Shown: in pieces, positions 9,299 through 19,439 of the stretch | Numbering within the stretch: position 1 is the first letter of the stretch | Layout of the letters: each line of letters opens with the position of its first letter | Program-made: the position numbers and the translations under genes | The notes under the pieces: generated by a model | Told to the model about the DNA's origin: nothing | What the model saw: the letters and a program-made list of their open reading frames with translations, nothing else | The model's database searches: none | NCBI GenBank assembly: GCA_002631715.1 | Contig: MRSX01000003.1 | Span: 124,001 to 188,000, forward strand | Reading direction: 5' to 3' | Length of the DNA: 64,000 bases | DNA from: Candidatus Porisulfidus sp. TsSOB | GTDB lineage: Bacteria > Pseudomonadota > Gammaproteobacteria > Poriferisulfidales > Poriferisulfidaceae

Positions 9299-9841
9299 TC
9301 AGGAAGATGGCGCCAGCAGTTCGTCTACGAATGAGTACAGGTCGTCGTATATCTCAACGCCGTCCGGCAAGTCCTCGTCCTTTTCGGTCTGCCTACCGTA
9401 ACCGGTACGCACGAGAATCGGGCGGGCACCAGCCGCCTTCGCCGCCCGAATGTCCGTCAATTTGTCGCCGACTGCCGGCACATCGGCAAGATCGGTCTCG
9501 CAACGGCTTGCAATATCCTCAAACATGCCAGGGTTAGGCTTGCGGCAATGACTCCCCGTGTCCGGCGCATCCGGGCAGAAGAAGATGGCATCCACCCAAC
9601 CGCCAAAGCGACCCAGCGAGTTATGCATTTTCTGATGAATCCGGTTGAGGGTATCCATATCGATCATGCCACGGCCAATCCCAGACTGGTTGGTCGCAAG
9701 TACCACCCGGTAACCCGCCTCGTTCAAGCGGGACACCGCCTGCATGCTGCTGTCGATCGGCACCCACTCTTCCGGCGTTTTGATGAAGTCCTCCCTCTCC
9801 TCGTTCAGGACTCCGTCGCGATCCAGAATTATCAGTTTCAT
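9299..9841 (-). CDS. gmhB: D-glycero-beta-D-manno-heptose-1,7-bisphosphate 7-phosphatase
   Basis: A 180-residue HAD-superfamily phosphatase. DRDGVLN (residues 8-14) contains the nucleophile Asp, ATNQSGIGRG the second motif, and VGDKLTDI the metal-binding motif. It removes the 7-phosphate between the two HldE reactions on the way to ADP-heptose. The zinc loop is unusual: where E. coli-type GmhB has Cys-x-His and Cys-x-Cys, this protein reads FFCPDAPD and GSHCRKP. One ligand therefore appears to be Asp and another may be His. Histidinol-phosphatase is the alternative, but the neighbours and the heptose genes at 4.6-7.0 kb favour GmhB. Confidence 0.92.
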   Translation of the reverse strand: MKLIILDRDGVLNEEREDFIKTPEEWVPIDSSMQAVSRLNEAGYRVVLATNQSGIGRGMIDMDTLNRIHQKMHNSLGRFGGWVDAIFFCPDAPDTGSHCRKPNPGMFEDIASRCETDLADVPAVGDKLTDIRAAKAAGARPILVRTGYGRQTEKDEDLPDGVEIYDDLYSFVDELLAPSS

Positions 9842-9855
9842 GATCAGAATATCGT

Positions 9856-11949
9856 TCAGTCCTGCAGGCGCGAGAAATCCGCGATTCCCAGAAACAGGTC
9901 CTGTAGACCCCGCAAGAGACGCAAGCGATTATGACGTATTTTTTGATCTTCCGCCATCACCAGCACTTCGTCGAAGAAAGCCGAGACCGGCTCGGCCAAT
10001 GCGGCGAGCGAACTCAGTGCTTCTCCGTAGGTGCCTGCCGCACAATTTTCCTGCACTTCCTCGCGTACTGCGACAAGTCGGTCCGCGAGCTCACGCTCGG
10101 CGGGCTCCGTCAACAACTCGGAGTTGATTTCGGCGTCGTTCACATCGGTCTCGCGCAAGATGTTCCGGATCCGCTTGTGTGTCGCGACCAGCACTTTCGC
10201 CTGCGGCAAGTTCCGGAAACCCTCGACCGCCCGCACCCGCCCGAAGGCATCCAGCGGTCGGGCCGACCCGACTGCCAAAACCGCCTCGATGGCGTCCCTG
10301 GATTGCCCGCGCTCGGTTCCGTACCCATACATCCGGTCAGCCAGGTAATCCAACACCGCCTGCGGAATGCCGTCGTCACGGAAGGACTCCGGGTACTCAT
10401 TGACCGCCTGCACCAAGCAGTCTTTCAAGTCCAGGTCCAAGCCACATTCCACCACCAGGCGCAGAACGCCGTAAGCGGCACGCCGTACGCCCAGCGGATC
10501 CCGAGTCCCAGTCGGGATTTCGCCTATCGAGAAGACTCCGGCCAGCATGTCCAAACGATCGGCCAAGGCCAGCACTTGGCCCGGCAAAGTTTCCGGCAGC
10601 GCATCATCCGCGTACCGTGGCCGATAATGATCTGAAACAGCTTGGCAGACTGCATCCTCCTCCTCTTCAATCCGGGCGTAATGCGCACCCATCAACCCTT
10701 GGAGCTTGGGAAATGACTGCACGATGTCCGTGCCCAGATCCGCCTTGCACAAATGTGCTGCACGACGCACGGTTTTCACATCCGCATCCACTTTTCGGGC
10801 CACGTATTCCGCCAAACTCTCTATGCGCTGAACGCGCTCGAGAAGGGTGCCAAGTTTGCGGTGAAAGACCACCCGACCCAAGTCCTCCACACGAGAATCG
10901 AATGGCCTCAAACGATCGCGCTCAAGATAAAAGGCGGCATCCTGAAGCCGGGAACGCACCACCCGCTCGCAGCCCACCCTAATGTCTCCATTTACGTCCG
11001 GAAGGTTGGCGACGGCAAAGAAATGCCGGGACAGTACGCCATTCGTTCCACGAGTTGAAAAATACTGCTGCTGATCCTCCAGCACCGCGCGGATGACTTC
11101 CTCCGGCAAATTCAAGAATTCTTCATCGAAGCGTCCCGCAACCACTATTGGAAATTCCGCACTGGCACACACTTTCTCAAGCAGGGGCTCCGATCGAACC
11201 GCTTCTACCTTGAATTCGGACTCGAATTCTTCGATTTGCGACAAAACCTGCTGTCTGCGTGCCGTTGTCTCTACCAGTACATGACCCTTCTCCTTCAGGG
11301 CATTCTCGTAAGCTCCCGCATCCTCCAGTTCGACACTTTTCTCGCCAAGAAAGCGGTGACCCCGTGTGATTGCGCCACAGGGGGTGTTCATGATTTCCCC
11401 GGCAATTGGTTCGCCACCGTACAGCAACGCCACCCACCGGACAGGGCGAAGAAAGCTTGTTTCTTCCGTTCCCCAGCGCATGCGTTTCTCCAACGGCAGT
11501 CCCGCCAAGGCTCGGTTGAAAACCTCCGGGAGCAGTTCCCGGCAATCACGGGGCTCCACCACTTCGTCGAACTTGAGCCATTCTCCCTTGTCCGTTTTCA
11601 GGCGATCCTCTCCAGCTTTCCAACGTTGCATTTGTTCTGGATCGGCCTGGCACCCCTTGGCAAAACCCAGTAGTGCCCGGGTGGGTTCACCTTCCGAGTC
11701 GAAAGCAGCTTCCACCGAGGGGCCTTTACGTATTTCGGTGGTGCCTGCTGTCTGTTCCGCCACTCCCGGAATCCGTAATGCCAAGCGCCTTGACGATGCA
11801 TACGCTGTCACGGCCTGGTCAAACGGGAGGCCCACGTTTTCCAGTTCGGCAACCACCGCGGTCGCCAAGGACGCCTTGAGGGCCTCCAGAGAACGGGGTG
11901 GGAGTTCTTCCGTGCCGAGTTCGAACAGCACGGCTCTGGCTTCTGTCAT
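9856..11949 (-). CDS. glyS: Glycyl-tRNA synthetase beta subunit
   Basis: A 697-residue protein of the usual GlyS size (about 690), forming the alpha2beta2 glycyl-tRNA synthetase with GlyQ. It opens with [14 protein letters not shown], diagnostic for GlyS. The C-terminal third contains the anticodon-binding DALR-like region ([14 protein letters not shown] near residue 585). Its ATG overlaps the glyQ stop by four bases (ATGA), giving translational coupling for equal subunit production. The gene is essential in bacteria with this enzyme type. Confidence 0.97.
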   Translation of the reverse strand: MTEARAVLFELGTEELPPRSLEALKASLATAVVAELENVGLPFDQAVTAYASSRRLALRIPGVAEQTAGTTEIRKGPSVEAAFDSEGEPTRALLGFAKGCQADPEQMQRWKAGEDRLKTDKGEWLKFDEVVEPRDCRELLPEVFNRALAGLPLEKRMRWGTEETSFLRPVRWVALLYGGEPIAGEIMNTPCGAITRGHRFLGEKSVELEDAGAYENALKEKGHVLVETTARRQQVLSQIEEFESEFKVEAVRSEPLLEKVCASAEFPIVVAGRFDEEFLNLPEEVIRAVLEDQQQYFSTRGTNGVLSRHFFAVANLPDVNGDIRVGCERVVRSRLQDAAFYLERDRLRPFDSRVEDLGRVVFHRKLGTLLERVQRIESLAEYVARKVDADVKTVRRAAHLCKADLGTDIVQSFPKLQGLMGAHYARIEEEEDAVCQAVSDHYRPRYADDALPETLPGQVLALADRLDMLAGVFSIGEIPTGTRDPLGVRRAAYGVLRLVVECGLDLDLKDCLVQAVNEYPESFRDDGIPQAVLDYLADRMYGYGTERGQSRDAIEAVLAVGSARPLDAFGRVRAVEGFRNLPQAKVLVATHKRIRNILRETDVNDAEINSELLTEPAERELADRLVAVREEVQENCAAGTYGEALSSLAALAEPVSAFFDEVLVMAEDQKIRHNRLRLLRGLQDLFLGIADFSRLQD

Positions 11950-12827
11950 TCCGCGCCCAAGGGGAAATTCAGGGCTTCACGCGAAGCATAGTAGGCTTCC
12001 GCGATTTTCTGTGCCCGGCCACGGATACGCAGGATGTACTTCTGGCGCTCCGTGACGGAAATCGCATGCCGCGCATCCAGGAGATTGAAGAGATGCGAAC
12101 ACCAGACCAGTTGCTCGTAGGCCGGCAATGGAAGATTCTGGTCGATCAACCGATCACATTCTCCCTCTATTTCGTCAAACTGGCGAGATAGTTTCTCCGT
12201 GTCGGCTTGCTCGAAATTGTAGGTCGATTGCTCAACTTCATTTTGGTGGAATAGCTGCCCGTATGTGATTGCGCCAGCTCCTTCGCCGTGCCAAACCAAG
12301 TCGAAGACACTGTCCGTTTCCTGCAGGAACATCGCGATCCGTTCGATGCCGTAGGTCAATTCGCCGAGCGTTGGGCGGCATTCCAGCCCTCCTGCCTGCT
12401 GAAAATATGTGAACTGGCTGATTTCCATGCCGTTGAGTTGCACTTCCCAACCCAAGCCCCAAGCCCCAAGCGTCGGGGATTCCCAGTCGTCTTCCACGAA
12501 GCGGACATCGTTCTTGTCCAGCGCGATGCCAAGTTCTCCCAAGGACTGCAAGTACAGATCCTGAATATCGTCCGGCGAGGGCTTGAGCGCGACTTGGAAC
12601 TGATAGTAACGCTGAAGACGGTTCGGGTTTTCTCCGTAACGCCCATCCGTCGGGCGCCGACACGGCTGCGCAAACGCGCACCGCCACGGCTCCGGGCCGA
12701 TTGCCCGCAAAAAAGTTTCCGGATGGAAGGTTGCTGCGCCAATTGGCAGGTCATGCGCAGGCAGAATGACGCAGCCTTGCGACGCCCAATATTCTTCCAG
12801 TCGACGGATAAGGTTCTGAATCGTCAT
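11946..12827 (-). CDS. glyQ: Glycyl-tRNA synthetase alpha subunit
   Basis: A 293-residue class II synthetase catalytic subunit. [19 protein letters not shown] is a near-universal GlyQ start, which sets the ATG at 12827 rather than an upstream one. [20 protein letters not shown] and the motif around [11 protein letters not shown] carry the active site. Only 19 bases separate the upstream hsdR stop from this start. No separate promoter is evident in that gap, so glyQS either uses a promoter inside the 3' end of hsdR or reads through from the restriction operon. Confidence 0.97.
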   Translation of the reverse strand: MTIQNLIRRLEEYWASQGCVILPAHDLPIGAATFHPETFLRAIGPEPWRCAFAQPCRRPTDGRYGENPNRLQRYYQFQVALKPSPDDIQDLYLQSLGELGIALDKNDVRFVEDDWESPTLGAWGLGWEVQLNGMEISQFTYFQQAGGLECRPTLGELTYGIERIAMFLQETDSVFDLVWHGEGAGAITYGQLFHQNEVEQSTYNFEQADTEKLSRQFDEIEGECDRLIDQNLPLPAYEQLVWCSHLFNLLDARHAISVTERQKYILRIRGRAQKIAEAYYASREALNFPLGAE

Positions 12828-12846
12828 GGTCTCGACAATACTTTCC

Positions 12847-15800
12847 TTAGGAGAATCGTTGGCGGATATATTCCCGGGTGTCTTCCATAGAGAGTTTAAC
12901 AGTCGTCGGTCCGTTGCGCACGAAAAAATCCCCATCCTTTACGGTCTCAAGCCTTTTCCAGGAGAGATAGACGGGCTCCGGACTCCGGCGGCAACTCACC
13001 ATACAAACGTTCTTGCCGTCGATGGCTTGTATCCTAGGGTCAATACGTGTCCCGGCACGCCTCCCCAAGCCTGATTCCACAACCTGTACGAGATGGCGCA
13101 TGAATTTATCGTTATTCTCAAGCCGATCTTTCTCAATGCCGACAATGGAACCATCATCCGCCACTCCAATCAGAAGGTCGCCTCCTTCCGTATTCAGGAA
13201 GGCTGCGATGGTTTTCAATGCTGCATGCGTGACCCCCTTGTCATCCTTTCGGTCTTCCTTGAGGCTCCAACGCAATGTGGACTTGAACTCTAGAGTCTGG
13301 GATTCTCCCTGTTCGATCAATTCTTTCGCGCTACGCCGACCACGAAGATATTGGTCAAAGAGGTAGTTCTTTACCGCGTCTCCGAAGATTTGATCGTCGG
13401 TAATTCGCTTGTACAAGTCGAAATTGGAATCAACGATATCCTCTATGGCTTCTTCGACCTTTCGGTCAAAGGCTAAACGTACATTTTCCCGTGTGCTCAC
13501 ACGGGCGGAAGCGTCAAGGGCCACATCCCCCTCTAGCCTTTCCATCATCTGGCCGAGAGTGGCACAGTGTTCGGAACCCAGTTCCGTGCCAAAGCGCTCG
13601 TTCAGTTCGAAGATGATCTTCGATAGTATTTCCAGTTCTTCGGGCATAGGACCGTACGGTTCTTCATCAGTGACAGGATCCAGTCTCCCTGGCCCGCGGT
13701 CTGGTTCAATAGCGCTACTCCCTGTCTCCCGGATCCGATAGGATTCCATGTCAATGTACTGCTGTACGTCAAGAGGAAGTTCATCCCGGTTGATGGGCAG
13801 CAACGGGCGCAAACACCGTGCAAAAACGTAAAGTTTTTCTAGATCGGGATCAGCGAATGTCAGCACTTGCGCAAGAAATGCGTAAAGCCGTATGTAACGA
13901 GTCAACTCTTTCCGGAATTTGTCCCGTTCATCTTCATCAATCTTGCAATAGCGGTCTACCGAGGGCGCCAATGCAGCGTAAAGCTGATCCTGAGCAGACT
14001 GGAGTCCAAAATAAATTTTGGAAAAACCGTCAACATCTGCGGGAGCATAGACCGAATAGTTGCCAAGACGCGTCTGCACTTGGTACAGCAGGTTGGGGTC
14101 AGTTTCTTCCGATAGCAATGTCGTTTCGTAATAAGGATCGAAGGCAGCCTTGATTTCATCTGCCTCGTTGGCGAAATCGAGCACTAAAGTTTCCGTTTTA
14201 CCAGGGTGGATACGGTTGAGTCGGGAAAGCGTCTGCACGGCGTTCACACCACCGAGTTTCTTGTCGACGTACATCGTGTGGAGAAGCGGCTGGTCAAACC
14301 CAGTCTGAAATTTGTTCGCGACGATCAGGAAACGGCACTCCGGTGTGTCGAACGTCCCGGCAGTCTGCGCTTCCGACTGCCCGTTCATGCCAGACTCCGT
14401 ATAGGACTGGCCACCGTCCTCGACCGTACCCGAAAAAGCAACCAAGGCTTTGAAGGGATAACTCTGCTCGGCGAGATGGCGGTCCATAGCCAACTTGTAG
14501 CGTACCGCGTGCAGGCGTGAACGGGTGACGATCATCGCCTTTGCCTGATTTCCGATCTTATCCTGCACTTGACTCGTGAAGTGTTCGACCATGATGCCGA
14601 CCTTCGTGTCAATCGCATGCGGGTTCAGTTCAACATAGGACTTCAAAAGGTAAGCGGCTTTCCTCTTGTCATAACGCGGGTCGCTTTCGACCGTCTTCCA
14701 GAGCCGCCAATAGGCTTTGCAGGTCGTATAACTTGACAGGACATCCAGAATGAATCCTTCCTCGATGGCTTGACGCATGGTGTAGTCGTGGAATGGCCTG
14801 AATGTGCCATCTATACGCTTCGCCCCGAACAATTCCAGCGTCTTAGCCTTGGGGGTCGCCGTGAAAGCGAAGATCGAGAGATTGGATTGCCGGCCGCGAC
14901 TTCGTACCTCGGCCAGAATAGTGTTTTCCAATTCTTCTTCCGGAGTTTCCGCCTGAACCTCTTCTTCTTCAGCCTCTTCCAGCGAGGCTGATGAAAGCGT
15001 GGCCTTTAGGCTTTTGCTCGACTCGCCTGACTGCGAAGAGTGAGCCTCATCAATGATCAAGGCAAATCGCTTTCCCGGTAGGTCGCCGACTTCAGCAGAA
15101 ATGACTGGGAATTTCTGAAGCGTGGTGACAATGATCGTCTTGCCGGATTCGAGTGCGTCCTTGAGTTGGCGCGAAGTGGTATTGATGTTCTCTACCACCC
15201 CCAACGTCTGCTCAAACTGCCGTATGTTGTCTTGAAGCTGACGGTCCAGCACGCGACGGTCGGTAATCACAATGATGGAATCGAAGATCCGTCGGTCGTC
15301 GGAACCATGTAGCGAAGATAACTGATGGGCCAACCAAGCAATGGTGAAACTCTTGCCGCTGCCGGCCGAATGCTGGATCAGGTAATGTTGTCCCGCCCCT
15401 TTTTCGTGAGCATCGCATACGAGACGGCGCACGCAGTCAAGTTGCTGGTAGCGAGGGAAGATCAGAATTTGCCTACCAGTCATTGTCCCATTTCCGTTTT
15501 CTTTCTTGATCTGGTGAATGAATCGTTGGATCAAGTCCAGCACGCTGTCGCGCGCCCAAGTCTCTTGCCAGAGATAGGCAGTGGCGTAGCCCGTTTGGGT
15601 CGGAGGAACTGGAGGGTTTCCAGCCCCACCGTATTTGCCTTGATTGAAGGGCAGGAAGCGCGTTTTGTTCTTGTTCAGACAGGTTGTAACGTAGACCAAG
15701 TCCGGATCAACCGCGAAATGCGCAAGGCATCGACCACTGGCGAACAAGGGCTCCCGCGGGTCACGATCCCTACTGTATTGCCGGATAGCATCCTTGACCG

Positions 15801-16314
15801 TCTGGCCAGTCAGTGGATTCTTGAGTTCGACGGTGAAAATCGGAATACCGTTTAGAAACAACACTAAGTCCAGACTGTTTTCATTCTTGACGCTGTATCG
15901 CAACTGGCGCACAACTGAAAACAGGTTTGCTCTATAGAGGCGCTGAGTTTCCTCGTTGAGCCCACTTGCCGGGCGGAAATGGGCCAGCCAAAACTGGCAT
16001 CCCATATCTTTTACGCCATGCCGTAGAACATCAAGTGTGCCACGTCTCTTGATCTCGCTCACCAAACGTTCCAAAAACCGCTCTTCAACCTCCATGCCAT
16101 AGCGTTGCGAGAGTTTTTCCCATTCCTTAGCCTGGGTTGCTTGCAAGAAACCCAAGGCATCATTGCGTAGGAGACATGACTCTCGGTCGTAATCTTCTGG
16201 ATACCGCTTGTGATAACCGCCGGACTGCACTTTCTGACCATTGTCAGAACCGTCTTGAATCAAAACCGCCTCAATCGCGTCCTCGAAAGCGCGCTCGGAA
16301 ACAACAGTGCTCAT
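12847..16314 (-). CDS. hsdR: Type I restriction enzyme R subunit with C-terminal AlbA_2 (Schlafen-like) domain
   Basis: A motor-nuclease of about 1155 residues that translocates and cuts unmodified DNA with HsdM and HsdS. The N-terminal PD-(D/E)xK nuclease shows D in NSLDLVLF and E-L-K in FTVELKN (about residues 149 and 163-165). SF2 helicase motifs follow: QHSAGSGKS (about 313-321), [10 protein letters not shown] (about 421) and FAFTATPK. The last 160 residues are extra. [28 protein letters not shown] and GDFFVRNGP are typical of the AlbA_2/Schlafen nucleic-acid-binding domain, which is not normally part of HsdR. The ATG at 16314 was preferred over one at 16344 because the family N-terminus begins there. 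Confidence 0.93.
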   Translation of the reverse strand: MSTVVSERAFEDAIEAVLIQDGSDNGQKVQSGGYHKRYPEDYDRESCLLRNDALGFLQATQAKEWEKLSQRYGMEVEERFLERLVSEIKRRGTLDVLRHGVKDMGCQFWLAHFRPASGLNEETQRLYRANLFSVVRQLRYSVKNENSLDLVLFLNGIPIFTVELKNPLTGQTVKDAIRQYSRDRDPREPLFASGRCLAHFAVDPDLVYVTTCLNKNKTRFLPFNQGKYGGAGNPPVPPTQTGYATAYLWQETWARDSVLDLIQRFIHQIKKENGNGTMTGRQILIFPRYQQLDCVRRLVCDAHEKGAGQHYLIQHSAGSGKSFTIAWLAHQLSSLHGSDDRRIFDSIIVITDRRVLDRQLQDNIRQFEQTLGVVENINTTSRQLKDALESGKTIIVTTLQKFPVISAEVGDLPGKRFALIIDEAHSSQSGESSKSLKATLSSASLEEAEEEEVQAETPEEELENTILAEVRSRGRQSNLSIFAFTATPKAKTLELFGAKRIDGTFRPFHDYTMRQAIEEGFILDVLSSYTTCKAYWRLWKTVESDPRYDKRKAAYLLKSYVELNPHAIDTKVGIMVEHFTSQVQDKIGNQAKAMIVTRSRLHAVRYKLAMDRHLAEQSYPFKALVAFSGTVEDGGQSYTESGMNGQSEAQTAGTFDTPECRFLIVANKFQTGFDQPLLHTMYVDKKLGGVNAVQTLSRLNRIHPGKTETLVLDFANEADEIKAAFDPYYETTLLSEETDPNLLYQVQTRLGNYSVYAPADVDGFSKIYFGLQSAQDQLYAALAPSVDRYCKIDEDERDKFRKELTRYIRLYAFLAQVLTFADPDLEKLYVFARCLRPLLPINRDELPLDVQQYIDMESYRIRETGSSAIEPDRGPGRLDPVTDEEPYGPMPEELEILSKIIFELNERFGTELGSEHCATLGQMMERLEGDVALDASARVSTRENVRLAFDRKVEEAIEDIVDSNFDLYKRITDDQIFGDAVKNYLFDQYLRGRRSAKELIEQGESQTLEFKSTLRWSLKEDRKDDKGVTHAALKTIAAFLNTEGGDLLIGVADDGSIVGIEKDRLENNDKFMRHLVQVVESGLGRRAGTRIDPRIQAIDGKNVCMVSCRRSPEPVYLSWKRLETVKDGDFFVRNGPTTVKLSMEDTREYIRQRFS

Positions 16315-16353
16315 AATGTGATACGGGGAATATGCGCCGGTCAACTTGGCGCC

Positions 16354-17745
16354 TTACACAGTAGAAATAGAGGCTTGTTGAACGTCTATTTTGCCGGTCA
16401 CAGCTGCGGAAATGAGCGCAGAACGTAGTTCTTTTTGCAACTTTATGACCTGACGGATTTTTGCAATAAGACCATCGATTTTTTCTGTCTCGCGATCAAG
16501 GAAGTTGACGATACTACTTTGCTCATTCGGGTCAGATGGAAATGCAATTTCAACGTTTCCAATGAAATTCCATTCGGCTCTTGGCATTTTGGTGCCAAAT
16601 GTGGAACTATTGATTAATCCGATTATCTCTTTCGAGCGAAGTTTATGTGCAAGGAACGCAGCAATGATCTCTCCTGAGAGTGGGCGTAGTACAAGAAATT
16701 CACCGGAACAGATGCCTCTTTCTGATGCTTTCGAAACTTTTGCAAGGTATGGTCTTAACTTCCCGAACAGAATGTCATTTTCCAGAAAACATTTTGCTTC
16801 ATTTTCTACGTCCTTACCTTTCTCTGGACGCACCTTTCCCGTCCAACTCTCTACATGTTCTAGCGCAATGTAACTATCATAGATTTGGGCTGAGTCTGCT
16901 TTGTCCACCTCATTACTAACAAGTAATTTAAGCCGCTTCTTCTCCCAGTGCGCCGGAATTTCACCTATCCATTCACTGCCAGAATCTTTCATTGGAATAC
17001 TGGAGTCAAGGCCTTTGGTGACAGCATGGCTGATAAGGGCCGCACGTCTTTCTTGAAGTAGATCGACTAACCGTTCCTGCTTTTTAATCAACGTGTTGAT
17101 TTTTGCAGTTTCATAGTCGAGAAACATTGCGATGGTGATTTGTTCTACTAAAGGTGGAAAAGCCACATGCTCTGCAAGATAGGAGCCAACATCTAGGTTC
17201 TGTATGCCAGTAGTCTGTTTGATTGATCTAACGTTTAATCGCATCGCATATAAACATGAATGAAGATACGTCAAATAATTCGGATCAAACCCGACAGAAA
17301 CTACCAGCCGACCAACGAAGTTCGAGCACACTGCTGCAAGATCATGTTCGTAGAGCACTACTGCCCCAACTGGTTTCAGGTCACCACCACCTGATTTTTC
17401 TAATAGTAGATCGCCTTTATTCAATAACCGGTTGTCTCGATTGTTTGGTGCTATCGACCGGAAAGTTCTGCTTTCCAACAGAACACGCATATTTGTTCGG
17501 TCAAAATCAGCAACACGTATACACGCCAAATCATTGTGGCCATCGGGCTCGCTTCCCCAGATTCCATTGATGCAACAGTCAACGGAAGAACCAAGCCTTC
17601 GAATGGACCAATGTCCTGGAACCTCGCCTAGCCATTCAATGCTGGAATCCTTATATGTCGGATACAATGCGTATCCTTTCCCACTCGAAAGAGGCTCAGA
17701 GTGTCCCGCTCCGACATCATTCGACTGGTACATCATTCCATTCAA
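16354..17745 (-). CDS. hsdS: Type I restriction enzyme specificity subunit
   Basis: A 463-residue DNA-recognition subunit with two half-repeats. Each holds a target recognition domain opened by an SSIEWLGEVPGHW- or SEWIGEIPAHW-type segment and closed by a conserved helix (FLDYETAKINTLIKKQERLV near residue 210, FLDRETEKIDGLIAKI near 425). The target sequence cannot be deduced. Composition is noticeably more AT-rich than the surrounding housekeeping genes, as expected for a horizontally exchanged hsdS. The ATG at 17745 has no clear Shine-Dalgarno; an ATG 12 bases later is an equal choice. It ends 39 bases before the hsdR start. Confidence 0.93.
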   Translation of the reverse strand: MNGMMYQSNDVGAGHSEPLSSGKGYALYPTYKDSSIEWLGEVPGHWSIRRLGSSVDCCINGIWGSEPDGHNDLACIRVADFDRTNMRVLLESRTFRSIAPNNRDNRLLNKGDLLLEKSGGGDLKPVGAVVLYEHDLAAVCSNFVGRLVVSVGFDPNYLTYLHSCLYAMRLNVRSIKQTTGIQNLDVGSYLAEHVAFPPLVEQITIAMFLDYETAKINTLIKKQERLVDLLQERRAALISHAVTKGLDSSIPMKDSGSEWIGEIPAHWEKKRLKLLVSNEVDKADSAQIYDSYIALEHVESWTGKVRPEKGKDVENEAKCFLENDILFGKLRPYLAKVSKASERGICSGEFLVLRPLSGEIIAAFLAHKLRSKEIIGLINSSTFGTKMPRAEWNFIGNVEIAFPSDPNEQSSIVNFLDRETEKIDGLIAKIRQVIKLQKELRSALISAAVTGKIDVQQASISTV

Positions 17746-17811
17746 CTAGAGGGCAGAACCATCCGCGGGCATTCCAATCCCGCCAAGAGAACACCGAACA
17801 GCAGGCCCTGA

Positions 17812-18360
17812 CTATATGTTCGGCGATGGTGGATACGGTGGGGGGGTTTGATGCACTCGGACTTGAATGGGAGTCCTGCCATGCAACACGTCTATGAGAC
17901 CACGGCGTGCGAGTTGCTGCTCCCATTCGGCATCAGCCCATCCTTGTGGAACGTAATTCCCTCTGAGGATTTCGAGTTGCGCGATCTTGATACTTAGCAC
18001 TTTTGCCATTTCATCGATCAGCGTTGTCAGGAGCGTATCACGTTTCTGTATAGCCCTGTCATATTGGGTTTTCTCTTCTATCGGTGGCAATTCTTCACCT
18101 AAATGCGCCAAGTACTCTTTCCAGGAAGATACCACGCGTGGACAATCTCTGAATTCAAGCTCTACGAGATTCAATGCTCCGACATGTTCGGGACTGATTT
18201 GCATACTTCTCGTCTGCATTAGCGTGCGGAAAACATCCAACTTGCGTTGCTTGTCAGCCCTAACCTTGTCCAGATATTGAGACGTCATAATGGCGACGAC
18301 TGGACCCAACACAATCGCTACGATGGTAATCCACGGCAACCAGAGCGTATTATTGGTCAT
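17812..18360 (-). CDS. DUF6680-like membrane-anchored protein
   Basis: A 182-residue protein with one N-terminal membrane helix (WLPWITIVAIVLGPVVAIMT, residues 7-26) and a charged cytoplasmic part (KVRADKQRKLDVFRTLMQTR). This matches my memory of DUF6680 proteins, whose function is unknown. Its ATG overlaps the grlR-like stop by four bases, so the pair is coupled. It lies 66 bases upstream of hsdS within the restriction operon. The C-terminus is proline-rich and includes a C7 run (17840-17846 on the plus strand as G7), where slippage would change only the last residues. It may be a sensor or immunity component of the island, but nothing in the sequence proves it. Confidence 0.6.
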   Translation of the reverse strand: MTNNTLWLPWITIVAIVLGPVVAIMTSQYLDKVRADKQRKLDVFRTLMQTRSMQISPEHVGALNLVELEFRDCPRVVSSWKEYLAHLGEELPPIEEKTQYDRAIQKRDTLLTTLIDEMAKVLSIKIAQLEILRGNYVPQGWADAEWEQQLARRGLIDVLHGRTPIQVRVHQTPPPYPPSPNI

Positions 18361-18746
18361 AAAGCATCCCGCAGTTTTTTGAATACAACATTAACCGGGC
18401 CTGTGGGGGTTCGAATGCCAATTGAATTTCCGCGTCCAAAATTTCGCGGCAGTGTCGCAGTGATCTTTTGCATTAAATCATCTTCTTTCTCCACAAGTTT
18501 CCCAGTAACCAGCCAAGTTCCAGGAAGGGATTTCAATGTCACTGAAATGTCGACATTACCATCTCCGGCAGCCTCGTAAGTTCCGTCCAAAAGCCCCCCT
18601 ACAGCATCTGCTCCAGCGATGATTCCGTCTTTCAGGGTGAGCACGGCATGGCCAGAACCTGCTGTCCCCGTGTAGTACATTGCATAAATACCATCCATAA
18701 TCGTACTCATGTTGTGTGCGGTAGAAAAATTGTAGCCCAAATCCAT
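18357..18746 (-). CDS. GrlR-like regulatory-domain protein
   Basis: A 129-residue beta-rich protein. MDGIYAMYYTGTAGSGHAV, then LKDGIIAGADAVGGLLDGTY, is the pattern of the GrlR family, named for the negative regulator of the E. coli LEE secretion island but also found as small proteins in unrelated contexts. No secretion genes are present here. The start at 18746 is preceded by GTGAGGAA; a later ATG at 18698 would give exactly the family N-terminus, so the first 16 residues are uncertain. It lies 13 bases after the abiEi stop and overlaps the DUF6680-like gene, which places it firmly in the hsd operon. Confidence 0.6.
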   Translation of the reverse strand: MDLGYNFSTAHNMSTIMDGIYAMYYTGTAGSGHAVLTLKDGIIAGADAVGGLLDGTYEAAGDGNVDISVTLKSLPGTWLVTGKLVEKEDDLMQKITATLPRNFGRGNSIGIRTPTGPVNVVFKKLRDAL

Positions 18747-18759
18747 TGCCGATCATTCC

Positions 18760-19386
18760 TCACCGGAGTGCGTCTACCCATGAGAATGCGTTCAGATAGG
18801 GAGATATCACCGTCCGCACCCGACAGACTTCGGCAACGCGTTCGATTTCGTCCACCGCCACAACCCGTCGACGTATGGCGTCATACAGAGCTTCCAGTGC
18901 CACATCGAGACCACATTTCCTACGATATCGGAAACAGTCGACAATCGTTCGGGCTGGCGAGGTGATGCGGAAAGACACGCCCTGCGCCATGCGGCGTTCC
19001 ACTCCGTAAGTGAGCATGACGCCTGAAAAGCGCACGATGCGTGACTGAACCGGAGGATTACGCGGTATCCGAGCCTTTCGGTCTACAGCAAACCATATTC
19101 GATGCGGCGACTGGGTGCCGATTTCGTGAATTGAGAGCGCCGACATCAGGCATACGATTGCATTAGGAATGGTAGCTGAAAGCATGGCATAGGATTCAAG
19201 TTCCAGAGCCTTGGCCTCGGAATCAGGGAACCGGTAAAGTCCACGCCCACATTTCTCTATGAATCCTTCGGACACCAAGCCCCCGAGCCGTCGGGAATGA
19301 ATCCCAAGCGACGCAGCATCCCGGGCACGGAAAAAGGCTCCCAAGTCTGAACCCCGCAGCGTCTGAAAATCGGTCATGCTGGACAT
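18760..19386 (-). CDS. AbiEi-family antitoxin-like transcription factor
   Basis: About 208 residues. The N-terminal winged-helix segment (FFRARDAASLGIHSRRLGGL, then EKCGRGLYRF) and the C-terminal block (RITSPARTIVDCFRYRRKCG) are hallmarks of AbiEi antitoxins of type IV toxin-antitoxin systems. No AbiEii nucleotidyltransferase toxin is adjacent; the partners here are restriction genes. In-frame starts lie at 19401, 19386 and 19377. The first sits before a perfect TATAAT, so 19386 or 19377 is more likely if that promoter is used. A palindrome overlaps the presumed -35, suggesting autorepression as known for AbiEi. Confidence 0.75.
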   Translation of the reverse strand: MSSMTDFQTLRGSDLGAFFRARDAASLGIHSRRLGGLVSEGFIEKCGRGLYRFPDSEAKALELESYAMLSATIPNAIVCLMSALSIHEIGTQSPHRIWFAVDRKARIPRNPPVQSRIVRFSGVMLTYGVERRMAQGVSFRITSPARTIVDCFRYRRKCGLDVALEALYDAIRRRVVAVDEIERVAEVCRVRTVISPYLNAFSWVDALR

Positions 19387-19392
19387 GACGCA

Positions 19393-19432
19393 ATTATACA
19401 TTGTTTAAAATGTCGGCACTTATATTTAAGTG
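19393..19432 (-). promoter_or_regulatory. Promoter and palindromic operator upstream of abiEi
   Basis: On the minus strand a perfect -10 box TATAAT covers 19398-19393. A 6-4-6 inverted repeat (CACTTA, TATT, TAAGTG) at 19417-19432 overlaps the expected -35 position. The surrounding 60 bases are strikingly AT-rich. This looks like a separate, repressible promoter for the downstream part of the hsd operon. Confidence 0.45.
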
Positions 19433-19439
19433 TAGATAT

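Noticed and set aside
8738-9537. Plus-strand frame over plsC and gmhB
   Set aside because: Both minus-strand genes carry catalytic motifs; the plus frame is unrelated low-complexity sequence.
18357-18746. GrlR as evidence of a type III secretion island
   Set aside because: No secretion genes are in the window; the family is broader than the LEE regulator.
18760-19386. Complete AbiE type IV toxin-antitoxin system
   Set aside because: No AbiEii nucleotidyltransferase toxin lies next to it; only the antitoxin-like gene is present.
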